Of a stretch of 37,189 nucleotides of DNA, positions 6,521 to 14,994 are shown piece by piece. The stretch's first letter is position 1. Each line of letters opens with the position of its first letter. The position numbers and the translations under genes are program-made. The notes beneath the pieces are model-generated. The model saw only the letters and a list, made by a program, of their open reading frames with translations. It was not told the DNA's origin and did no database searches. The stretch is from Lachnospiraceae bacterium (lineage in GTDB: Bacteria; Bacillota; Clostridia; Lachnospirales; Lachnospiraceae), in NCBI GenBank assembly GCA_021770785.1, contig JAETQH010000050.1:1-37189 (forward strand), written 5' to 3'.

Positions 6521-6781
6521 GAGGCACTTGCAGAAAAGGGAGAAGTAACAACCCAGTTTGTGTCCTATGCGGAGTCAGGGAAACGAGCGATGCGGCCGGA
6601 GAACCTGATGAAGATAGCTTCTGCCCTCGGTGTCAGCACGGACTATATTTTGACTGGTGACATTATAGACAAGGACAAGCTGCTGCTGTCAGAAAAACTT
6701 GATAAGCTTACAGCCCGGGAGGTGCGGATTGTCGAGGGCATCATAGATGAATGTATAGCCCTTTACCACAGGAACGAGTAA
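6511..6781 (+). pseudogene. 3' part of the XRE-family regulator gene split by the transposon
   Basis: The frame continues the helix-turn-helix begun at 1170: MTQEALAEKGEVTTQFVSYA, then ESGKRAMRPENLMKIASALG, then VSTDYILTGD, followed by a helical tail ending in IALYHRNE. The ATG at 6512 belongs to the duplicated target sequence and has no ribosome binding site, so the fragment is probably not expressed as a working repressor. The joined gene encodes 112 aa. Confidence 0.9.
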
Positions 6782-6886
6782 GCCCTGACGGATATCCCTG
6801 TAGTGGCACGGAGCCGGCGGATGCAGAAGGATTCAGTCCATATCCGTCGGAATTCGATAAAATAGAGGTAAATGCAAAAAAATAGC

Positions 6887-6912
6887 GGGTTTCCTGCAAT
6901 GGCAGAAAACCC
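6887..6912 (-). terminator. Terminator of the DUF4428/membrane protein operon
   Basis: GGGTTT-CTGC pairs with GCAG-AAACCC across one mismatch. On the minus strand the stem is followed by CTATTTTTTT. It lies 28 bp past the end of the membrane protein gene. Confidence 0.7.
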
Positions 6913-6939
6913 ATGTGTGCCTGTATTGTTCTTTTGCCG

Positions 6940-7359
6940 CTATCCTGAAAAACTGTCGCTGTCATTAGAATGACTGTCATGAAAGCCTGATTCCGGAATG
7001 TTATCAAGAACCAAAAAGGAGGGGAAAAATATCCTGATGACACTGATGATATCGGAAATAAGGCATCCGAAGGAACCGAGCACTATAATGCCACTGAAGA
7101 TATACTGTCCGATCATGCCCGGAAAAATGGCAGCCAGAACATAATAGCTAATACCGATGACCAGCAGTGGGGCAGCCAGTGTAAACAGGATTCCCAAAAT
7201 CCCGTCTCCAATTGTGACGGAATCCATATCGCTGCTGGTAAAATACCATATATAGTATGTTACGAGTCCGTATACCAGTGCGAAGACTATGACAGTATCC
7301 GTGATTCCGTCAGGATCGAATGCAAAAGCGACCAGGCATCCTGATGACCAGCTCGTCAA
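6940..7359 (-). CDS. Small membrane protein, 139 aa or shorter
   Basis: It has three likely membrane segments: about residues 20-42 (TVIVFALVYGLVTYYIWYF), 53-80 (GILFTLAAPLLVIGISYYVL) and 85-113 (YIFSGIIVLGSFGCLISDII). The polar tail is rich in Ser and Asp. The longest frame opens with TTG at 7359, inside the end of the DUF4428-like gene and 50 nt before its stop, with a weak AAAGGA before it. The overlap suggests translational coupling, or one longer gene broken by a frameshift (a +1 shift would fuse them). Function unknown; the start is uncertain. Confidence 0.6.
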   Translation of the reverse strand: MTSWSSGCLVAFAFDPDGITDTVIVFALVYGLVTYYIWYFTSSDMDSVTIGDGILGILFTLAAPLLVIGISYYVLAAIFPGMIGQYIFSGIIVLGSFGCLISDIISVIRIFFPSFLVLDNIPESGFHDSHSNDSDSFSG

Positions 7360-7945
7360 AAATGTCCTTTACGGGGAGGAGTTTTTCAGGGAATCCGTAG
7401 GTCAGGGTTTTGCTGATAAATCCCTTTTTTTCAACAGGCAGTGATTTGCCTGGGGCAATACTGTATTCATAATCAAGAACCGGGTCCCTGTAGAGCAGAC
7501 GGAGTTTTATGTTTCCTTCGGCAGACGGACCGAGCATGCCGCCCTGATTCACTTTTACCTTGTCAAGCCGGATGACCGCCATGGTGACGGATGAGAACTC
7601 AAAAACAGGCATCCGGTCGGATGGCCGGCCGCCATTTTTTTTCATGATATTGTCAAAATCGCCGTCGCTAATGCTGAAAAGCCTGTGTTCCGCATCTATG
7701 TACAGTCCGCCGTAAAAGCACGTGGTTTTGAATATTTCCCGCATTTTTTTCGTTTTTTCATAGTATGGCAGGTAATGGTCCCTGTAATGTTCGAGACTGA
7801 ATTGCGCATTTAGACTGTTGAATCCCGTATATATTTTGTGGAAACATTCGTCACAAAGGTGCTTATTGTCTTTAAGGGTATATGCCAGCAGTCTTCCGGC
7901 ATCTTTTCCGCAGATGCCGCATTGTTTCTTATCAAAAAATCCCAT
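7310..7945 (-). CDS. DUF4428-like zinc-ribbon protein, 211 aa
   Basis: The start at 7945 is chosen for GAGG eight nt upstream; the frame runs upstream to 8080, but those codons lie in a repeat-like sequence. The N-terminus MGFFDKKQCGICGKDAGRLL ... LCDECF has two CxxC pairs (CGIC and CDEC), the zinc-ribbon pattern of DUF4428. The rest (FEFSSVTMAVIRLDKVKVNQ ... KLRLLYRDP) looks like a beta-rich domain that could sense or bind lipid or protein partners. It is probably cytoplasmic and likely works with the membrane protein that overlaps its end. Function unknown. Confidence 0.7.
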   Translation of the reverse strand: MGFFDKKQCGICGKDAGRLLAYTLKDNKHLCDECFHKIYTGFNSLNAQFSLEHYRDHYLPYYEKTKKMREIFKTTCFYGGLYIDAEHRLFSISDGDFDNIMKKNGGRPSDRMPVFEFSSVTMAVIRLDKVKVNQGGMLGPSAEGNIKLRLLYRDPVLDYEYSIAPGKSLPVEKKGFISKTLTYGFPEKLLPVKDIFDELVIRMPGRFCIRS

Positions 7946-8029
7946 CCTGTTATCCTCTTTTCTTTCGTCTGTTTTCTGTATTCCCCCGGATTTCTGCAAT
8001 AAATCTTCATACGCAAGGCGAAGGATTGA

Positions 8030-8048
8030 GGTGTACTGGACGTACACC
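8030..8048. repeat. Small palindrome, possibly a dispersed intergenic repeat
   Basis: GGTGTAC and GTACACC form a 7-bp stem with a 5-nt loop, in a GC-richer patch upstream of the DUF4428-like gene. The surrounding block (about 7995-8110) reads like a short extragenic repeat; copy number cannot be judged from one window. Confidence 0.35.
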
Positions 8049-8640
8049 GACGACAGCGCAGTGTATAGAGAATTAGACAAGTCAGATGCAAGTTGTTTAC
8101 CGACAGTTCCTTAATATTTGAAACCTAATGCGGTATACTAATTATGACAGGCAAATAGTGATATGATACTTAAAAATTATATGCTTGGAAACTGAAATAG
8201 AGAAGGCAAAATAAAGCTTGAAATCAGATAAACAATGTTTGATGGCTGAGGAAGGAAGTGTCAGGCAGTTGTCGTGCTGCTATGTCTTTTAAATTGTAAA
8301 TCCGGGGATTCTGTGATACTATGTTTATACAAAGAAAGCTTGCAGGAGGCAGGACAAAAGAATGATGCTGTTGCAGGGGAAGAAAAAGAGGAGCGGGCAC
8401 TTCATCTGGAGGATACGACATTCATGCTGATGATAGAAGTGCAGTCTTTATGTATAACTTGACATAACGAGACTGATGATGTTTGAGAATCATTTGAATA
8501 TTATTAACCAGTATGCAGTTTTTACCAGCATATGCAATGAACAAGCGGCAATACACGGCAGGACAATGGAAGCGGTGCAGGGTTGTGACTGAAACATTGG
8601 AAATAAGGGTTTAATATGAAAAAGGAGCTGTGATGTTGAT
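8049..8640. other. Intergenic stretch before the GH78 gene
   Basis: No convincing gene in about 590 bp. A 37-codon frame at 8479-8592 (MFENHLNIINQYAVFTSICN...) looks protein-like and might be a remnant of a regulator, but it has no ribosome binding site. AAGGAG at about 8623 lies 13 nt before the GH78 ATG, rather far; the ATG at 8656 is an alternative start. Confidence 0.4.
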
Positions 8641-11220
8641 ATGAAAATCTATGATATGAAAGTAAATCATCTGACCAATCCCCTTGGATTCCGGATGACG
8701 AGAACCGTGTTTTCGTGGAAAGTAAGAGAAGCCGCCGGAAAGCGGCAGACGCAGGCGAGGATCCGCATCGCCTCGGATCAGGCCATGACAGATATTCTGG
8801 CAGACACCGGCTGGGACGCGGAGGCGGACAGTCTGGGATATCAGGTGGAGTCTGTACTGGATCCGGTTACGAGATATTATTGGACAATCTCTGTGCAGAG
8901 TGATGCGGGAGAGAAAGCTGTCAGCGAAGTCCAGTGGTTTGAGACCGGTAAGGGACAGCAGCCGTGGGTTGGAAAGTGGATCACCTGTGACAGCACAGAA
9001 AAACGCCACCCCTATTTTGAAAAAGAGATCCACCCTGTCAGAGAAGTGAAACGGGCGAGATTATACATCTGCGGGCTGGGGCTGTATGAGGCATACTATA
9101 ACGGAGCGCGCATCGGCAGGGAATATCTGACGCCGTACAGCAATGACTATAATGAGTGGGTGCAGTATCAGACCTACGATGTGACCGAGCAGCTCAGGCA
9201 GGGCGGAACCCTGTCCGTCCTGCTCGGCAACGGCTGGTACAAAGAACGGTTTGGTTTCACGACAAAGCCGGGGGAGGGCGGTTTTTACGGCAGCGAGTGG
9301 AAACTGATCGCGGAATTGCAGCTATGGTATGCAGACGGGACGGCGGAGATTGTCGGGACGGATGAGAGCTGGCGTGTCACAAGAAGCAATATCACCTTTT
9401 CGAATCTGTATGACGGTGAGGTGCAGGACGATACGCTGCCGGAACTTCCCGCAGAGACCGCGCGTCTGACAGAGGCGCCAGGAGGGGAGCTGACGGAGCG
9501 CATGAGTCTGCCAGTTACCGTGCATGAGACGTTTGACGCGGTGGAGCTGATCCGCACGCCGGCGGGTGAGACTGTGTTTGATCTGGGGCAGGAGTTTGCC
9601 GGCCTGTTCTCCCTGCATGTGCATGAGCCAAGAGGAACCCGGATCCGGGTGCAGACAGGCGAGATCCTCCAGAACGGCAATTTCTACAATGAAAATCTGA
9701 GGAGTGCGAAATCGGAATATGTCTATATCTCGGACGGGGAGGAACATCTGCTGATCCCTCATTTTACATACTATGGATACCGTTATGCAAAGGTGGAGGG
9801 CGTGTCGGATCTGAAAAAGGAAGATTTTAAGGGGCTTACGCTCTACAGTGATATCCAGCCTGTCGGAAGGATCGAGACAGGCCATAAGCTTGTGAACCGC
9901 CTGATCCAGAATGTGTGCTGGGGACTCAAGAGTAATTTTATCGATGTGCCGACAGACTGTCCGCAGCGGGATGAGCGCATGGGATGGACGGGCGACGCGC
10001 AGGTATTTTCCCCGACCGCGACGTACCTTGAGGATACCTATGCATTTTATGCAAAATATCTGTATGACATGGCAAAGGAACAGTCCGTGCGCGACGGCAA
10101 GGTGCCTGACGTGATCCCGTCTGCGGGCGTGGAGAGCACCGCCTGTGTGTGGGGCGATGCCGCCTGTATCATTCCATGGAATCTTTATCTGTTTTATGGA
10201 GATCAGAGTATACTTGAGGATCAGTTTGACAGTATGAGAAGCTGGGTTGACTATGTCCGCAGGGTTGACGGGAACAATCACGGGTGGCGCCATGTGTTCC
10301 ATTATGGGGACTGGCTGGCGCTGGATCATCCCGTGCAGGGCGCCGAGCAGGTTATGGGCGGAACCGACGAAGAGTTTATCGCAAACCTGTATTACGCAGT
10401 CAGCGCCTCCCTGGTGGCAAAGGCTGCAAAAGTGCTTGGGCTGGAAAAGGAATACGGGGAATACCAGAAATTATCCAGCGAACAGTTTGACATTGTAAAG
10501 AAAGAATACTATAGTGTCACAGGACGGTGCTGTATCAAGACACAGACAGCCCTTCTGCTGACATTAAAATATCATCTGTCAGACAACGAGGAGCTGACAA
10601 AGACGCAATTGCGAAAGCTGTTTGACGAAAATGATGGTAAACTGAAAACCGGCTTTGTGGGAACGCCGCTGATGTGTAATATCCTGACGGAGCATGGCAT
10701 GGACGATATCGCATACGGGCTGCTGTTAAACGAGGAATATCCGGGCTGGCTCTCGGAGGTGAAGCTGGGGGCGACCACAGTCTGGGAGCGGTGAAACAGC
10801 CTGTTAGCGGACGGCACGATCTCCGGCATCGGCATGAACAGCATGAACCACTATGCTTATGGTTCCATACTGGAGTGGATGTTCCGCCACGCGGCGGGCA
10901 TCAACACGACAGACGCGGCACCGGGACTGCGCAGGATTGTGTTTGAGCCGCTTTTGAAGTGGGAACTGCGATTCGTAAGCGCATCCTATGATTCTCCCTG
11001 CGGCCTTTACAGATGCGCATGGCATCTGACGGATCCTGCACATGTGGAACTGGAGGTGGAAGTTCCGTTTGGCGGCAGTGCGCAACTGCGGCTGCCCCTG
11101 GCACCCGCGTCAGTGATGGATGACGGGACAAATCCCCTGTTTTCCAATATTCAGGACGGAAACTGTCTCTTATCTGCCGGAACCTACAAAGTATGCTATG
11201 AACTGACAGAACCGCTGTGA
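8641..11220 (+). pseudogene. Alpha-L-rhamnosidase (GH78), interrupted by a TGA stop
   Basis: The intact frame would encode about 859 aa, normal for GH78, which removes terminal alpha-L-rhamnose from pectin side chains or plant glycosides. Domains in order: an N-terminal beta domain, the rhamnosidase N domain (about residues 120-240, LYICGLGLYEAYYNGARIGR), a concanavalin-like domain (about 300-390), then the (alpha/alpha)6 catalytic domain. Its acid motif is at 439-452: DCPQRDERMGWTGD, with Asp439, Asp444, Glu445, Asp452. At codon 718 the conserved T-x-W-E-R-W motif reads TVWER-TGA; the family Trp (TGG) has become a stop (10792-10794). The frame then continues without other damage (NSLLADGTISGIGMNSMNHY) to 11220. 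The truncated 717-aa product lacks the end of the catalytic barrel and the C-terminal beta domain and is probably inactive. Confidence 0.9.
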
Positions 11221-11311
11221 AAAAATACAGACTGGGCGGCAGCATGGCTCCGTAAACTTCCTGGAAACAGTCAGCGTACAGAATTTATGGAAAAGGAACT
11301 TATATCATACG

Positions 11312-12262
11312 ATGAAAGAAAATACAGAAACTCACAAACTGATGGATCTTTGTGAAAAACTGCCGGAAGTGAACCAGACATACATACTAAATCTGAGTAA
11401 AAGCACTGCAACGAAAATAATCTATGCATATGAGCTGATCCGGTTTAATGACTACCTAAGGGAAAAGAAAGGAAAAACGATCATAAATTATCAGACCTAT
11501 TCCGAGATAACATATGATGACATCCAGGAATATTTCCGTGCCAACATCAATAAAGGAAATGAATATGGCACGGTCCAGCGCGCCCGGACGGCATTGAATG
11601 GCTGGTTTAACACACTGAATGATATACATGCGGTCAGCGGCAACCCCGTCTGTTCGGGAAAGACATTAGAGCGGCTTTTCTGGGAAACGACTGGAAAGGA
11701 GCCCGGGGATAAAGAGAAGAAGGAGACTGTTCCGGATATGACAGGCTTTTTAGATGTCGTCGCAAACGGGACCGGACTCTCCGCTTTCCAGAAAAAGCAC
11801 CATGAAAAGCACCGTCTCAGGGATATGGCGATCGTTGCACTGATCCTTGATACGGGGATCAAAGTATCCGAACTGAACGCATTAAATACTGAGGACTATG
11901 ACAGGAATTTTTCCCAGCTCTATGTCCAGAAAAGAGAAGTAAAAATAAACACAGGCACAAAGGAAAAACTCGATCAGTATATTGACCAGGGCAGAACCGC
12001 TCCTGCGGAAACAGACAGCAGGCAGTCTCCGTTATTTGTCACTTCCGCCGGAAAACGTCTTGCAGTCAGATCGATACAGAGCATCTTAAAAAAATACTCT
12101 GCGGCCGGAAATAGTCCGCAGGTGCTCTCAGCGGAAAAACTGCGGGAGATATCTGCGGAAAGATATTATCAGGAAACGGGAGATGTGCAGGGACTCAAAG
12201 AGCGGCTTGGGGTAAAAAGCATGACAGCTATTGAAAAATATATCTCACAGGGCGGAAACTAA
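11312..12262 (+). CDS. Degenerate tyrosine recombinase-like protein, 316 aa
   Basis: The layout is that of XerC/phage integrase proteins. An N-terminal SAM-like core-binding domain (about 20-115, SKSTATKIIYAYELIRFNDY) is followed by a catalytic-like domain (about 145-316). The usual catalytic set Arg-Lys-His-x-x-Arg-His-Tyr is mostly gone. The first Arg is Lys184 (DTGIKVSEL), the HxLRH box is EKLRE (Glu275, Arg278, Glu279), and the later GH is GV (Val301). Only Arg278 and the nucleophile-like Tyr310 remain. DNA cleavage therefore looks unlikely; it may bind DNA as a dead paralogue or be decaying without stops. AAGGA is about 14 nt from the ATG. It ends 70 bp before the AAA-ATPase gene. Confidence 0.8.
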   Translation: MKENTETHKLMDLCEKLPEVNQTYILNLSKSTATKIIYAYELIRFNDYLREKKGKTIINYQTYSEITYDDIQEYFRANINKGNEYGTVQRARTALNGWFNTLNDIHAVSGNPVCSGKTLERLFWETTGKEPGDKEKKETVPDMTGFLDVVANGTGLSAFQKKHHEKHRLRDMAIVALILDTGIKVSELNALNTEDYDRNFSQLYVQKREVKINTGTKEKLDQYIDQGRTAPAETDSRQSPLFVTSAGKRLAVRSIQSILKKYSAAGNSPQVLSAEKLREISAERYYQETGDVQGLKERLGVKSMTAIEKYISQGGN

Positions 12263-12332
12263 GGAACCGTCGGTGAGAAAGCTGCAGGGGATATATGAGA
12301 GGATGCATCCATACATTGCAGGAGGTGTAGGT

Positions 12333-14045
12333 ATGAATAAGAAACCTGTGGTAAATATAGGTGTACAACGATTTGACAAGCTTAGAAAACAAGGTTCGTT
12401 TTATGTCGACAAGACGGACTTTATCAGGGAATGGTGGGAGACTGGTTCGGAGGTGACGCTGATCACGCGTCCGCGCCGTTTTGGAAAAACACTGAACATG
12501 AGTATGCTTGAATGCTTTTTTTCCAGAAAATACCAAAACCAGGCAGACCTGTTCGATGGACTGTCGATTTTCGGAAATGATTCAGATAAGGAAAAGTACC
12601 GAGCTCTGCAGGGCAGATTTCCAGTGATATTTCTGACTTTTGCAAATATCAAGGCGGACAAATACACAGAGATGAAAAATAAGATTGTAGAGGTCATTGC
12701 CAGTCTCTATAATGAGAACGATTATCTTCTTGATGGGGACTGCCTGAATACGAATGAAAAAGAATATTATAAAAAAATAAAAATCGGAATGCCCGGTGAC
12801 ATTGCTGTGGGAGCAGTTCACCAGATGGCATGTTTCATGCAGCACTATTATAAGGAAAATGTAATTATCATCCTTGACGAATACGATACACCAATGCAGG
12901 AGGCATGGCTTTCCGGATACTGGAATAGCGCCGTCCGTTTCTTCAGCAGTTTTTTCAATGCAACATTTAAAACGAATCCATATCTTGAGCGCGGCATGAT
13001 CACGGGAATTACGCGGATTGCCAAGGAAAGTATTTTTACAGGAATGAATAATCTTGATGTGATAACAACCACATCTGATGAGTATGCAACCGCTTTCGGT
13101 TTTACAGAGAAAGAAGTTTTTGACGCACTTGATGACATGGAACTTGGAAGCGAAAAAGAAGATGTAAAAAAATGGTATGATGGTTTTACATTTGGACGCC
13201 ACACAGATATCTATAATCCATGGTCGATCTCATCATTTATCAGAAAAAATGGAAAATACGAAAATTACTGGGCGGATACAAGCTCAAACGGGCTTGTAAA
13301 CTCTCTGATGCAGACCGGAGTTCCGGGCATCAAGCAGACGATGGAGGAACTCCTGCAGGGAAAAAGTTTTGAGGCAGAGCTTGACGAAAAGATAGTCTTT
13401 GACCAGCTTGACGGCAGTGTCAGTGCAGTGTGGAGTCTGTTGCTGGCAACCGGATACCTGAAAGTACTGGATCTGAAATATGTGGGGGAACGCAAAAGGA
13501 AAGTGTACACCCTGACACTGACGAACATGGAGGCAGAGAGCATCTTTGAAAATATGGTAAAAGGGTAGTTTGGCGGCAGCACTGAAACATATTATAACGA
13601 ATTTATCAATGCACTCCTGCATGATAATGTCCGCAAGATGAACACTTTTATGAATAAAGTAGCCCTGAATACCTTCAGTTCGTTTGACAGCGGAAATAAG
13701 CCGTCGGAGCAGACAGAACCGGAGCGTTTTTATCATGGCTTTGTGCTTGGCATGGTTGTAAACATGGCAGATACGTATATCGTGAGGTCAAACCGCGAGA
13801 GCGGATACGGCCGCTACGATGTCATGCTGGAACCTGTTGATAAAAATGGGAAGGCGTTCATATTCGAGTTCAAGGTACTTGATCCGGACGAGGACGAGAA
13901 GACACTTGAAGACACGCTCGCGGCAGCACACCGCCAGATTGCGGAGAAAAGATATGAGACGGAGCTTATATCACGCGGATTTGCGCCGGAGAAAATACGC
14001 AGATACGGATTTGCATTCCGAGGAAGGGAATGTCGGATAGGATAA
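12333..14045 (+). pseudogene. AAA-ATPase with PD-(D/E)XK nuclease domain, interrupted by a TAG stop
   Basis: This is the large gut-Clostridia and Bacteroidetes family that pairs an N-terminal AAA-ATPase-like domain with a C-terminal PD-(D/E)XK nuclease domain. Seen here: the P-loop-like RPRRFGKT (Lys52), Walker B VIIILDEYDTP, and at the C-terminus GRYDVMLEP ... FIFEFKVLDPDED, the D ... E-x-K nuclease core. The start at 12333 has GGAGG seven nt upstream; the frame extends upstream to 12231 into the recombinase gene. TAG at 13566-13568 replaces the Trp expected in the MVKGWF-like motif, and the same frame runs on to 14045. One base change thus separates ATPase from nuclease. Restored, it would be about 570 aa, the family's usual size. 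Confidence 0.88.
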
Positions 14046-14336
14046 TGTCGGAAAGTATACAAAGGACTCTCAAGACACATTGATTTCCATGCTGGAAAAG
14101 TTGCTTTCCCAAACAAGTTTGGATCAAAAGAAACAAATACTTACAGAAAAATGTGGAATGATAAAGACAACTGAGCTGGAAGGAAAGTTACAGACAATGT
14201 GCAATTTATCAGAAAATATTAAGGTATTAGGTATTGAGGAAGGAATTAGATGGATGTTACGAAAGAGCGTCTTAATGCTATCAAAAGGATGATCAACGCT
14301 GATTTGCAAAGGAACAGATTAAAATTCAACTTCTGA
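14046..14336 (+). pseudogene. C-terminal remnant of an Rpn-family (PD-(D/E)XK) nuclease/transposase-like gene
   Basis: The frame KDSQDTLISMLEKLLSQTSL followed by DQKKQILTEKCGMIKTTELE matches the C-terminal helical region I associate with Rpn / PD-(D/E)XK nuclease family transposases in Lachnospiraceae. The N-terminal nuclease domain is missing: the homology begins right after the AAA-ATPase stop. A frameshift after IEEGIRW moves the rest (DVTKERLNAIKRMINADLQR) into another frame, ending at 14336. It may be debris of a second insertion or a 3' exchange. Not expected to be functional. Confidence 0.65.
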
Positions 14337-14367
14337 TAATACAAGTGTTTTTTAATATATTTCAAAG

Positions 14368-14402
14368 AACGTCTACAGTGATTGTTGTAGACGTTTTTTT
14401 AA
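14368..14402 (+). terminator. Strong Rho-independent terminator
   Basis: A perfect 10-bp stem (AACGTCTACA with TGTAGACGTT) and 8-nt loop is followed by a run of T, reading rightward. It ends the recombinase / AAA-ATPase / Rpn stretch and marks the border to the AT-rich island. Confidence 0.85.
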
Positions 14403-14994
14403 TGAGAAAATTAGTAGATTTTATTAAGATTATTTAGTCAGAATCGAAAAACACATAAAATTAATCCATTAATTTGTTGATTAATTAACAAATAAGGTCA
14501 TTGGTCAATTCTGTCCCTTGTTCGTTTATACAAAAAATGCTAAAATAATACAAAATATTTTAGTATATAAATACAAAAACAATATACAAAAAACGTATTT
14601 TGTTATACTCCAGATATGGCAATAGGAAAAAACAACCGATAATTAGAAATTATCTTTAGCATTGAAAACTGTATATGCTTAAACGGTGTAATAACTTTAT
14701 TATGTAAGATATTAAAGCAATTCTGTTTATCTGTATTATAGTATTGGCAGAGAAATATGACAATGTAGAAAATATATTTTTTATTTTCCATATGATGTTA
14801 TTGGAAAAATTTAGCCTAATTTTCCTATGACATGTCATTTCTATGCTTACTTCTGTACTTGTATGAGAGCTTTCAAAATATTGATTTTAACTACTTTCAG
14901 TTAATTTTGTTCTCAAGATTTTTTATAATTGTATAAATAGTTTTAAATGTTGTGTATATAAAAAGCGATATATGAATATTAGAGGGAGAAACCT
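14403..14994. other. AT-rich stretch before the HEPN-NTPase gene
   Basis: No gene in about 590 bp. An inverted repeat ATTTGTT (14472-14478) / AACAAAT (14487-14493) is the clearest structure. Many A/T tracts make -10-like sequences too common to call a promoter. GAGGGAG lies about 8 nt upstream of the ATG at 14995. Confidence 0.5.

Noticed and set aside
6815..6888. Possible small peptide frame after the split XRE gene
   Set aside because: The frame looks protein-like (FSPYPSEFDKIEVNAKK) but has no start with a ribosome binding site and ends inside the terminator region.
8274..8462. 62-aa plus-strand ORF before the GH78 gene
   Set aside because: No ribosome binding site, low-complexity Glu/Lys stretch and no recognisable fold.
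9322..10329. 335-aa minus-strand ORF
   Set aside because: Antisense shadow of the GH78 catalytic domain, which is clearly the coding strand.
10792..10794. TGA as selenocysteine in the GH78 gene
   Set aside because: The family residue is Trp, no selenocysteine-type stem-loop is apparent after the codon, and GH78 enzymes do not use selenocysteine.
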